A stretch of DNA of 8,272 nucleotides from Bacteriovorax stolpii (GTDB lineage Bacteria > Bdellovibrionota > Bacteriovoracia > Bacteriovoracales > Bacteriovoracaceae): contig CAMAYW010000090.1 in the NCBI GenBank assembly GCA_945862475.1, forward strand, positions 1 to 8,272. Direction: 5' to 3'. Shown here one piece after another: positions 1 to 5,638 of this stretch. The notes beneath the pieces were generated by a model, which made no database searches, was not told the origin of the DNA, and saw only the letters and a list, made by a program, of their open reading frames with translations. The first letter of the stretch is position 1. Every line of letters starts with the position of its first letter. The translations under genes were made by a program, and so were the position numbers.

Positions 1-192
1 TTTTCTGAAGAGACTCCTCTCAATTTGATTCTGAAAATTTCTCCCCAAGTGTTAGTAAAAGGTGGAGATTGGAAAATTGAACAGATTGTCGGAGCGAAGG
101 AAGTCATCTCTCGAGGGGGAGAGGTTTTTTCTTTAAATTTTGTGGACGGTTATTCCACAACCTCTATGATTCATAAAATTCAAGAAACCTAA
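1..192 (+). CDS. rfaE2: D-glycero-beta-D-manno-heptose 1-phosphate adenylyltransferase, C-terminal 63 residues (5' partial)
   Basis: The frame is open from base 1 to a TAA at 190-192, so only the last 63 codons are present and the start lies upstream of the window. The visible part carries the signature end of the RfaE domain II / HldE C-terminal nucleotidyltransferase family: an ETP segment near residues 4-6, VLVKGGDW at about 18-25, an IVGAKEV stretch, a GGEV turn, and a closing YSTTSMI segment. In this family the enzyme transfers AMP from ATP to heptose-1-phosphate, giving ADP-heptose for the LPS inner core in the cytoplasm. Whether the gene is the stand-alone transferase or the fused kinase-transferase (hldE) cannot be told, because the N-terminal part is missing. 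The next ORF overlaps the stop codon (TAATG). Family call is fairly sure from motifs; gene symbol is provisional. Confidence 0.85.
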   Translation, partial: FSEETPLNLILKISPQVLVKGGDWKIEQIVGAKEVISRGGEVFSLNFVDGYSTTSMIHKIQET

Positions 193-503
193 TGCTCTAT
201 TTGGAAATCCTTCCTGAAAAAAAATTAGATCTTTATTCTTTTTTTCCTATTGAAAATTCTTTTTCCTGCCCTGAAACTGAGTTTTATTTTTGTCTTTGTT
301 CCTCTCTAAGACGTAAGCATGAAGTTTTGATTCTTCATGCCCCATTCAACTCTCTTCCACTCTGGGATTCATCTAAGCGATGGTGTGTTGGAGAAAACTG
401 GGTATGGCTTTCTCCAAGAAGTTTAAGTTTTATCAAATCAGAATTTTCTTCAAAATGGCTCTCATTCTCACAACTTAGTCATCGGCTATTGAATTGTAAG
501 TAG
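192..503 (+). CDS. Hypothetical protein, 103 aa, coupled to the heptose gene
   Basis: I do not recognise this protein. The ATG at 192-194 shares its first base with the preceding TAA (TAATG), a layout typical of translational coupling. No good Shine-Dalgarno precedes it, which fits reinitiation. The 103-residue product has no signal peptide or membrane helix. It has five cysteines (26, 34, 36, 65, 102) and five tryptophans (58, 64, 70, 72, 89), with a CLC pair at 34-36, a central hydrophobic EVLILHAPF strand at 44-52, and a W-rich patch at 64-72. It is the last gene before the flagellin promoter, and no clear terminator follows. It could be a real small protein acting with the heptose pathway, or a chance frame; the overlap geometry and the lack of competing frames favour a real gene. 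Confidence 0.55.
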   Translation: MLYLEILPEKKLDLYSFFPIENSFSCPETEFYFCLCSSLRRKHEVLILHAPFNSLPLWDSSKRWCVGENWVWLSPRSLSFIKSEFSSKWLSFSQLSHRLLNCK

Positions 504-554
504 CTGCATTTGCTGGAAAAGTTAATTTTTTTAGTCAATTACTCCGAATAAGAC

Positions 555-581
555 TCAACTTAAATCCGACTGTTTCGATAA
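555..581 (+). promoter_or_regulatory. Sigma-28 (FliA)-type flagellin promoter
   Basis: A -35 element TCAACTTA (555-562) is followed by exactly 11 bases and a -10 element TTCGATAA (574-581). The known sigma-28 consensus is TAAAGTTT-N11-GCCGATAA, so the match is 5/8 and 6/8 with ideal spacing, including the conserved CGATAA core. Transcription would start near 588-590, leaving a leader of about 50 nt before the flagellin ATG. Flagellin genes are classic late, FliA-dependent genes, which supports the call. Not experimentally shown. Confidence 0.65.
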
Positions 582-598
582 GGGACAAGAACCTTATC
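577..598. repeat. Perfect 7-bp inverted repeat overlapping the flagellin -10 element
   Basis: GATAAGG (577-583) and CCTTATC (592-598) are perfect inverted copies separated by 8 bases. The left arm contains most of the -10 core, and the predicted transcription start falls in the spacer. The whole hairpin would therefore not be in the mRNA, so a protein-binding operator is more likely than an RNA structure. The match could also be a coincidence of the A/T-rich -10 sequence. Confidence 0.4.
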
Positions 599-625
599 AT
601 AGTGGTCAGGTTTTAACGATTCTTC

Positions 626-631
626 AAGGAG
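626..631 (+). promoter_or_regulatory. Flagellin ribosome binding site
   Basis: AAGGAG lies 8 bases upstream of the ATG at 640. This is the strongest Shine-Dalgarno in the window and fixes the flagellin start. It fits a highly expressed structural gene. Confidence 0.8.
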
Positions 632-639
632 TACGTTTA

Positions 640-1470
640 ATGGGCTTAAGAATCAACACTAACATTGCCTCGCAAGAGGTGCAGCGGAACCTGAGGGTAA
701 GTAATGCCTCACAGGAAGCTGAGTTCTCGAAACTGTCATCTGGTAAACGGATAACAAAATCCGCAGATGACGCCGCAGGTTTGGCAATTGCCAAAAAACT
801 GGAAGCGGAAACCAAAGGTCTTCGTATGGCAACTAGAAATGCCAACGATGCCATCTCACTTGTTCAGGTTGCCGAGGGTGGTCTGAACGAAACAAGTAGT
901 ATTCTTACTCGACTTCGTGAGCTGTCTATTCAGGCCGGTTCCGATACCGTGGGAGAAGCTGAACGAGGCTATCTTTCACTAGAGTATGAGCAACTTGTAC
1001 AAGAAGCAGATCGTATTTCGAAGACAACTTCGTTTAACGGTCGTCCTTTACTTCAAGGTGAAGGTGAAATGCTCTCTTTCCAGGTCGGCGCTTATGGCGG
1101 CCAGGAAAATATGATTGAACTCGACTCCGCGTCGACGGATGCTTCAGCAGAAAGTCTGGGTATCTCAGGTACCAACGTCCGCGACAAGTCTGATGCAATT
1201 GATAACCTTGAAAAAATTGATGCTGCTATCAACAAGGTGAGTGCATTCAGAGCAAACTTTGGATCGATTCAATCTCGATTAACTTCGACGATTAATAACT
1301 TAGATGTAGCTGTAGTAAACCAAGAGTCAGCACGTTCTCGAATTGAAGACGTGGATGTTGCTGAATCAACAGCAAAACTTGCATCATCACAGATCAAGAA
1401 TGCTGCTGGTACCGCCACTTTAGCTCAAGCGAATGCCCTAGGTAATTCTGCCTTGAGACTAATTGGTTAA
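640..1470 (+). CDS. fliC: Flagellin, compact (276 aa)
   Basis: This is the filament subunit, exported unfolded through the flagellar type III apparatus and polymerised outside the cell. The N-terminal D0/D1 region (about 1-138) is classic: MGLRINTNIAS, KLSSGKRITKSADDAAGLAI (31-50), an NANDAISLVQVAEGGLNE segment (67-84), LTRLRELSIQA (89-99) and TSFNGRPLL (130-138). The C-terminal D1/D0 region (about 190-276) has SRIEDVDVAEST (233-244), a LAQANALGN segment and a terminal ALRLIG. Only about 50 residues separate the two conserved halves, so outer D2/D3 domains are essentially absent; many flagellins run to 400-500 aa. It has no cleaved signal peptide, as expected. It stands alone between a sigma-28-like promoter and a strong terminator, with a near-ideal RBS. 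The symbol is generic: predators of this type often carry several flagellin copies, so the paralogue number is unknown. Confidence 0.96.
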   Translation: MGLRINTNIASQEVQRNLRVSNASQEAEFSKLSSGKRITKSADDAAGLAIAKKLEAETKGLRMATRNANDAISLVQVAEGGLNETSSILTRLRELSIQAGSDTVGEAERGYLSLEYEQLVQEADRISKTTSFNGRPLLQGEGEMLSFQVGAYGGQENMIELDSASTDASAESLGISGTNVRDKSDAIDNLEKIDAAINKVSAFRANFGSIQSRLTSTINNLDVAVVNQESARSRIEDVDVAESTAKLASSQIKNAAGTATLAQANALGNSALRLIG

Positions 1471-1507
1471 GATAGTATTTGATCCGTTTTTGTTGACTTA
1501 AGCCCGA

Positions 1508-1538
1508 GGCCCTCCGGTGAAAACTGGAGGGTCCTTTT
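1508..1538 (+). terminator. Intrinsic terminator of the flagellin gene
   Basis: The stem CCCTCCGGT (1510-1518) pairs with ACTGGAGGG (1523-1531) with one G-U pair, around a GAAA tetraloop (GNRA type) at 1519-1522. It can be extended by two pairs outwards (1508-1509 with 1532-1533). TCCTTTT follows at once, and a second run of eight T lies at 1546-1553. It begins 37 bases after the flagellin stop and separates it from the PilZ gene. Confidence 0.85.
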
Positions 1539-1569
1539 GGAGAAATTTTTTTTGACGACTGATAACCAA

Positions 1570-1598
1570 CTGAAAGAAGTCAAAGACAAAGCTACTAT
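1570..1598 (+). promoter_or_regulatory. Possible housekeeping promoter for the PilZ-phosphoesterase pair
   Basis: CTGAAA (1570-1575) and TACTAT (1593-1598) are spaced by 17 bases; each matches the sigma-70 hexamers at 4 of 6 positions. A promoter is expected here because a strong terminator lies just upstream. Such weak matches are common in A/T-rich DNA, so this is only a candidate. Confidence 0.25.
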
Positions 1599-1636
1599 CT
1601 TTATTTTGTTGTCGGGGGCAAAGTAAAACGACTCAG

Positions 1637-1687
1637 ATGTGTTTGTTTGGAGACTTATTGGAGGTCAAAAACACCTGGGGAGAATGA
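1637..1687 (+). other. Possible 16-codon upstream ORF overlapping the PilZ start
   Basis: ATG at 1637 opens a short frame (MCLFGDLLEVKNTWGE) that ends in TGA at 1685-1687. Its stop overlaps the ATG at 1684 as ATGA, the usual coupling geometry. It has no good RBS of its own; the nearest G-run, 1614-1618, is 18 bases away. It could be a leader peptide or simply chance. Confidence 0.2.
1660..1664 (+). promoter_or_regulatory. Shine-Dalgarno-like GGAGG without a well-placed start codon
   Basis: TTGGAGG (1658-1664) is a strong anti-16S match, but the PilZ ATG at 1684 is 19 bases further on, too far for a normal site. The only in-frame near-start at a useful distance is a CTG at 1675. The element makes the PilZ start uncertain rather than settling it. 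Confidence 0.25.
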
Positions 1688-2304
1688 AGATAGAATCATT
1701 CAGAAAATCGGATAGTGTTCTATGCTTAGTTTCGGTAGATGAAAATTTAGGGCTGGTTAAAGAAATTGTAGGAACTTTAGGTCACGTCGATCTCTATATT
1801 CCTGATTGTGCCATGTTGTTTAGATGTGACTTAAAATCTACAGATCGAGGCCAGCGTTATTATTTAAAAATCCCACCACTCGTAGTTCAACTCGAAAGAA
1901 GAAAGTCCTTAAGATTAGTAACGACTGAAGAGGATCCTGTCTCTGTCGCCATCACAAAATCAGTTAAAAGAATGGGCGGTGGAACACAGCAATTTAAAAA
2001 GCCATGTGTAGATATCAGTGTTGGCGGATTTTCGATTTATGTTTCAAAGCTTGAGCTTAAACATTTTCAAATAGGTGATGAAATCTCTTCAGGAGAAATT
2101 AGTTTCCAGACACGAAAAATATCGATAACGGCCCAGGTTTGTTCAATCCTCGAGATTGCTCCAGATGATTTTAATAAAAACCCCTATAAAATCTGGAGAG
2201 TCAATTTCAGGCTCAAAAGTCATGATCAATTGAGTATGCGTCAACTTGAAAAATTTATTTTTGAAAAGATTAATCAAGATCTTCATGTTATAACTAAGAC
2301 GTGA
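1684..2304 (+). CDS. PilZ domain protein (probable c-di-GMP receptor)
   Basis: PilZ proteins bind cyclic di-GMP in the cytoplasm and pass the signal to motility, adhesion or secretion targets. Counting from the ATG at 1684 (206 aa), the paired-arginine motif RRKSLR is at 72-77 and the second ligand motif DISVGG (the family's D/NxSxxG) is at 110-115, so both nucleotide-binding signatures are intact. About 70 residues precede the PilZ barrel and resemble the N-terminal YcgR-like half in layout. A C-terminal helix, rich in charged residues, ends the protein. The frame stays open upstream to a GTG at 1639, which would give 221 aa; I prefer the ATG because the GTG has no usable RBS. The gene follows the flagellin gene after a terminator, which suggests, but does not prove, a role in flagellar control. 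Its TGA overlaps the next gene's GTG. Confidence 0.85.
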   Translation: MKIESFRKSDSVLCLVSVDENLGLVKEIVGTLGHVDLYIPDCAMLFRCDLKSTDRGQRYYLKIPPLVVQLERRKSLRLVTTEEDPVSVAITKSVKRMGGGTQQFKKPCVDISVGGFSIYVSKLELKHFQIGDEISSGEISFQTRKISITAQVCSILEIAPDDFNKNPYKIWRVNFRLKSHDQLSMRQLEKFIFEKINQDLHVITKT

Positions 2305-3038
2305 AAAAAATTGTCGCAATTTCAGACGTGCATATCAAAAGACCTGGCGATGAAGCCGATCAGTTGCTGAATCGTTTCCTGATTCATCCTGAAGTCATTT
2401 CTGCTGATTATATTTTACTTCTTGGTGACGTCTTTGATCTTATGTGTGGGTCTCATCAGGAATATTTACAACTATTTGAACATCATTTTGAAGCCCTCAA
2501 AAGGTTAGGCTCCTCTGGAAAGAAGATATATTTTTTTGAAGGTAATCACGATGTTCATCTACAATCTCTTTTTAGTAAATTCTTCAAAAAGAATGAAGTG
2601 ATTGTAAGTCAGATCCCTGTGCTGGAAGTTATTGATGGGAAGATTTACTATTTCTCACATGGCGATGAGCATGAGATAGATAATATTTCATATCAAAGAT
2701 ATATAAAGATCATTAGGTCCTCTCCTCTTGAGTTTGTTGCAAATCATCTCATGCCCTATAAACTTCTCCAGCTTTTGGGAGAAAATGCCTCCAAGCTATC
2801 GAGAAAAAAAGGATCAAAATCTTTTAATGCAGAAAGTGTAAGGGAAAGATTTCGCAAGGGTGTTATTGAAAACACTCAGATGGAAACACATTTTGTTATT
2901 GGAGGTCATAGCCACGTCCAAGATCATTTTGAATTACCTGAGACGTCCGCCATTTATATAAATAATGGTTATGCACTAAAAACAAAGACTTTCATTCATA
3001 TTGAGGGACATAAAGCTCAGTTTTTATCATTGGGTTAA
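2301..3038 (+). CDS. Calcineurin-like metallophosphoesterase, LpxH-like (UDP-2,3-diacylglucosamine diphosphatase candidate)
   Basis: All five blocks of the binuclear-metal phosphoesterase fold are present: D9-V-H11, GDVFD (42-46), GNHD (81-84), HGD (120-122) and GHSH (202-205). The size (245 aa) and the spacing of a Tyr/Arg-containing stretch after HGD (Y131 and R139) resemble LpxH, which cleaves UDP-diacylglucosamine to lipid X at the inner membrane during lipid A synthesis. Classical LpxH has GNRD rather than GNHD, so this may be an LpxH2-like or general phosphodiesterase. There is no signal peptide, and the enzyme should be cytoplasmic or membrane-associated. The start is a GTG overlapping the PilZ TGA (GTGA), with only a weak AAGA upstream, so translation is probably coupled. 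The 3' end overlaps the convergent recN gene by 12 nt. Superfamily call is secure; the substrate is inference. Confidence 0.88.
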   Translation: MKKIVAISDVHIKRPGDEADQLLNRFLIHPEVISADYILLLGDVFDLMCGSHQEYLQLFEHHFEALKRLGSSGKKIYFFEGNHDVHLQSLFSKFFKKNEVIVSQIPVLEVIDGKIYYFSHGDEHEIDNISYQRYIKIIRSSPLEFVANHLMPYKLLQLLGENASKLSRKKGSKSFNAESVRERFRKGVIENTQMETHFVIGGHSHVQDHFELPETSAIYINNGYALKTKTFIHIEGHKAQFLSLG

Positions 3039-4658
3039 TTGATTCATTGATCTCACTTCTCCAATAATTTTATTCCCAGTTATTTCCAATATCTTTGATT
3101 CCGTTCTTGAGACATCATTTTCAGACTTAATATCTTTTTGAACAATAACAAGAATATCTGCATACTGAGCAATTTGGGGAAGATGGGTGATAGCAATGAC
3201 CTGTCCATTCTTTGAAACTTCTTGTAGCGCCTTACCGATGCAGTTACCCGTTTCTCCTCCAATACCAGTATCAATTTCATCAAATAGGAAAATACTGATA
3301 GAGTCATGTGCGGATAAAATTTGCCTTATACTAAGAAGAATTCGTGACAATTCGCCACCGGATGCGATTTCTTTAATCTTGAAATAACCCTCACCTGGAT
3401 TTGTTTCAGCAAGGAATTGAATTTGACTTATACCCTGATCATTAAATTCGGCTAGTTTTTCAACCTCAATTCGAATAGTCGCACCATTCATATTAAGACT
3501 GCGGACCTTTTTAGTTAGTTCTTTTGATAAGCTTTGGGCATAGGTTATTCTCGCGCGGTGCAGTTTTTCAGCTTTTGTTTTAAGTTCAATCTCAAGTGTT
3601 AATAATTTTTTTTCTAGAACATCAAAATTAATATCGAGTGATTCAAGATTTAATTTTTCCACTTTGAAATCTTCCCAGCATTTCAAGATGATTTCAGTAT
3701 CTCCTCCAAACTTCTTCTTAAGTCGCTGATAAATGTCTAATCGATCCAGTACCTGATCAAGCTGGGTTGGATCGATTTCTATATTCAATTTTTTATCGAA
3801 TTCATACTTAAGTTCTGAAAGTTTCTCGTCAATTTCGGTCACCAATTCAACTAATGGGCCAAAGATCTCCGAGTTTTTTGCAATCATTGAATTGATCGAC
3901 TTCATGTGAGAAATGAGACCAGTTGATTCTTCTGTGCCATAAAAATTTTCTTCAATAATGAATTGAAGCTTTTGAATCTTTTCAAAATTTATCAAAACAG
4001 CTTTCTTCTTCAAGAGATCTTCTTCATCCTGGGAGGAGGGATTGAGTTTTTCGATCTCTTGAAGTTGAAAATTTAAATAATCCAACCTTTGCTCTCTTAA
4101 GGCTTTAGACTGGACGAGAGTGTTATATTCTTTTTTTATTGTTCGAAATTCTTTGAGTTTTTGGTGATAAGCATCTAAGAGTGAGTGATCCTTACTGAAT
4201 TGATCCAAAAGATGCAATTGATAGGATTCATTAAGAAGTTTTTGATTCTCAAATTGACCAACGAGGTCAATAAACTTACGAGAGAAAAGTGAAAGTATTG
4301 ATAATGTACAAGATAAGTGATTGATATAATTTTTCGAAAGGCCTGATTTGAGAATCACTCTTTTAATTACAATTTCATTGTTCTCGGATGGGTAGCCTTC
4401 TAGTTCAAGAAAACTTTTTACTTCTTCGTCGCTACAAATAAATCTAGCTTCAATGAGGGCATAATCTGTATCTTTTCTAACGACTCTCTTATCGGCCCTT
4501 CCACCTAAAATAAGCTGAAGAGCATCTAAGACTAAGCTTTTACCGGAACCGGTTTCACCAATAATAGTATTCAACCCTTTTCGAAAATTGATGGATTGAT
4601 TTTTAAAGGTCGCAAAGTTTTGAATGACTAAATGATCGAGGTAAAAGGTGTTGTCCAT
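3027..4658 (-). CDS. recN: DNA repair protein RecN (SMC-like ATPase), 543 aa
   Basis: RecN is a cohesin-like ATPase that acts early in repair of double-strand breaks with RecA. The head is split by a long coiled coil, as expected. Walker A GETGSGKS is at 34-41, a DLVGQFENQ segment (family form GQHEHQ) is near 131-139, Lys/Glu/Leu-rich coiled-coil helices run from about 160 to 385, the ABC signature ASGGELSR is at 432-439, Walker B IFLFDEID is at 456-463, and the H-loop THLPQIAQYAD starts at 491. An ATG 30 bases upstream (4688) is also in frame, but it lies inside the promoter repeats. The ATG at 4658 has GGAG five bases upstream and places the family's first strand correctly, so I chose it. 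The C-terminus after the H-loop looks somewhat short: the usual closing alanine-rich helix is replaced by a KIIGEVRSMNQLTQ end. Transcribed from its own promoter behind nadK. Confidence 0.95.
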   Translation of the reverse strand: MDNTFYLDHLVIQNFATFKNQSINFRKGLNTIIGETGSGKSLVLDALQLILGGRADKRVVRKDTDYALIEARFICSDEEVKSFLELEGYPSENNEIVIKRVILKSGLSKNYINHLSCTLSILSLFSRKFIDLVGQFENQKLLNESYQLHLLDQFSKDHSLLDAYHQKLKEFRTIKKEYNTLVQSKALREQRLDYLNFQLQEIEKLNPSSQDEEDLLKKKAVLINFEKIQKLQFIIEENFYGTEESTGLISHMKSINSMIAKNSEIFGPLVELVTEIDEKLSELKYEFDKKLNIEIDPTQLDQVLDRLDIYQRLKKKFGGDTEIILKCWEDFKVEKLNLESLDINFDVLEKKLLTLEIELKTKAEKLHRARITYAQSLSKELTKKVRSLNMNGATIRIEVEKLAEFNDQGISQIQFLAETNPGEGYFKIKEIASGGELSRILLSIRQILSAHDSISIFLFDEIDTGIGGETGNCIGKALQEVSKNGQVIAITHLPQIAQYADILVIVQKDIKSENDVSRTESKILEITGNKIIGEVRSMNQLTQ

Positions 4659-4663
4659 AAAAT

Positions 4664-4667
4664 CTCC
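4664..4667 (-). promoter_or_regulatory. recN ribosome binding site that fixes its start
   Basis: GGAG on the minus strand (CTCC on plus) sits 5 bases before the ATG at 4658. The competing ATG at 4688 has no such element and lies in the repeat region. Confidence 0.65.
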
Positions 4668-4675
4668 GCAATCAA

Positions 4676-4704
4676 ATGTTACGGACATGTTACGGACAAG
4701 TCAA
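4676..4704 (-). promoter_or_regulatory. Candidate recN promoter with A-tract UP-like region
   Basis: On the minus strand, TTGACT (4704-4699) is followed by a 17-base spacer and TAACAT (4681-4676). The -35 matches sigma-70 at 5/6 and the -10 at 4/6. Two A6 tracts lie directly upstream of the -35 with an 11-base period, placed where an UP element would contact the RNA polymerase alpha subunits. The predicted start near 4669 would leave a very short leader holding only the RBS. The spacer and -10 are made of a tandem duplication, which suggests overlapping control by a DNA-binding protein. Confidence 0.5.
4677..4698. repeat. Perfect 11-bp tandem duplication in the recN leader
   Basis: TGTTACGGACA (plus strand) occurs twice without a gap, at 4677-4687 and 4688-4698. 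Read on minus, each copy holds CCGTAAC. The copies cover the spacer and most of the -10 of the candidate recN promoter. An 11-bp period keeps the two copies nearly on the same helical face. Confidence 0.9.
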
Positions 4705-4705
4705 G

Positions 4706-4727
4706 TTTTTTACGTATTTTTTACGTA
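4706..4727. repeat. Second perfect 11-bp tandem duplication, A-tract type
   Basis: TTTTTTACGTA (plus strand) occurs twice without a gap, at 4706-4716 and 4717-4727. Each copy contains the palindrome TACGTA and a T6 tract. It lies directly upstream of the recN -35 and 3 bases after the nadK stop, so it can act as phased A-tracts, a protein site, or both. Confidence 0.9.
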
Positions 4728-4730
4728 CGC

Positions 4731-5636
4731 TTATTCCTTTTTTGAAACAACGAATTTCTCACGGATGGTTTCAAAATAAAAACGATCAGGATTTTTTATT
4801 AAAATGACCTTTTTCATTTTTTCCTGATTCACGACAACAACATCCTTTTCATCGATATTGATCGCGACTTGTCCATCAAGTGTTAACGTCACTACATGGT
4901 AGGGAGGAAGTATTTTTAGTGTCATAGGGGCATTATCCGGAATCACAAAAGGCCTATGAATAAGGGAGTGGGGACAAATGGGAGTAATAATAAGGCTATT
5001 TACATCAGGGTGAACAATCGGCCCTCCAGCTGCCATTGAATAGGCAGTTGATCCCATTGGTGTAGAAATAATAATGCCATCACCAGCGAGATTATAAACA
5101 TGCTCTTTACCGAGCTCTGTTCGAAGGTAGATCATTCTTGCGATATCATTTTTTGCTAAGACGGCATCGTTGAAAAAATGATCGCTAAAATATTTTTGAC
5201 CATTTTTTAAAACACTCACATTAATGAGAGGTTTGATCGTCGTTTCATATTCCCCCTCAAGAATTCCTTCAAGACGATCAAAGTATTCATTTTTATTAAA
5301 TTCGGTAATGAAACCTAGTCGTCCGAGGTTAATTCCAAGAACTGGTATTTTAGTGTTTATTTTTCGACAAACACCAATAAGGGTACCATCTCCCCCAAGA
5401 GACAACATCAAATGAACTTTATTATAAAAATTTTTGGAATCCCAAAACTGTAGTGACTCAATAGATTTATTTTTAAAAAACTTGTGAACTCTTTCTTTGT
5501 CCTCTTCACGAAAAACAACAACCTTTTTTCTTCTAATAAGCCATGCACATAGATTAGGTAAAAGATGATAAAAGTCCGGAGTCGAATTTGGTTTTAAAGT
5601 TATCCCGATAACACTGATTGATTTTGATTTACTCAT
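4731..5636 (-). CDS. nadK: NAD kinase, 301 aa
   Basis: NadK phosphorylates NAD to NADP with ATP (or polyphosphate) in the cytoplasm and is normally essential. The family hallmarks are all visible: GGDGT at 81-85, a PVLGINLGRLGFITE block (98-112), FNDAVL (155-160), the long glycine-rich GDGIIISTPMGSTAYS block at 185-200 followed by AAGGPIVHP, and LDGQ at 253-256. Length is normal for the family (about 290-300 aa). The ATG at 5636 is only 2 bases past the response-regulator stop; GGAG sits 5 bases before it, within the regulator's last codons, so the two are surely co-transcribed. A 72-base leader with its own promoter separates it from recN. nadK next to recN is a recurrent arrangement in several bacterial groups, which supports both calls. 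Confidence 0.97.
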   Translation of the reverse strand: MSKSKSISVIGITLKPNSTPDFYHLLPNLCAWLIRRKKVVVFREEDKERVHKFFKNKSIESLQFWDSKNFYNKVHLMLSLGGDGTLIGVCRKINTKIPVLGINLGRLGFITEFNKNEYFDRLEGILEGEYETTIKPLINVSVLKNGQKYFSDHFFNDAVLAKNDIARMIYLRTELGKEHVYNLAGDGIIISTPMGSTAYSMAAGGPIVHPDVNSLIITPICPHSLIHRPFVIPDNAPMTLKILPPYHVVTLTLDGQVAINIDEKDVVVVNQEKMKKVILIKNPDRFYFETIREKFVVSKKE

Positions 5637-5638
5637 AT

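Noticed and set aside
504..554. Possible terminator before the flagellin promoter (T-run near 525-532)
   Set aside because: No stable stem precedes the T-run; only a 3-bp AGC/GCT pairing is seen.
624..854. Open frame on the minus strand across the flagellin start
   Set aside because: It is the antisense shadow of the conserved N-terminal flagellin domain and has no RBS or family features.
1558..1565. Sigma-28-like -10 element ACTGATAA upstream of the PilZ gene
   Set aside because: At 11-base spacing the -35 would be a 2/8 match; the better GAAATTTT is only 8 bases away, so it is not a credible FliA promoter.
1585..1613. Imperfect inverted repeat GACAA/TTGTC with inner AAAG/CTTT
   Set aside because: Stem is short and interrupted in A/T-rich DNA; not convincing as an operator or hairpin.
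3080..3307. Second minus-strand frame inside recN
   Set aside because: It lies in another frame under the RecN ABC signature, Walker B and H-loop codons; low-complexity product.
3187..3387. Plus-strand frame opposite recN
   Set aside because: Antisense shadow of the ATPase motifs; no RBS or recognisable product.
4659..4688. Longer recN start at 4688
   Set aside because: The ATG lies inside the tandem repeats and the putative promoter; the ATG at 4658 has a proper GGAG and fits the family N-terminus.
4676..4727. Canonical LexA box for recN
   Set aside because: I found no TTAC-N3-GTAA and no CTG-N10-CAG palindrome; only direct TTACG repeats are present.
5224..5415. Plus-strand frame opposite nadK
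   Set aside because: Antisense shadow over the GGDGT region of NAD kinase; Arg/Pro/Ser-rich, no features.
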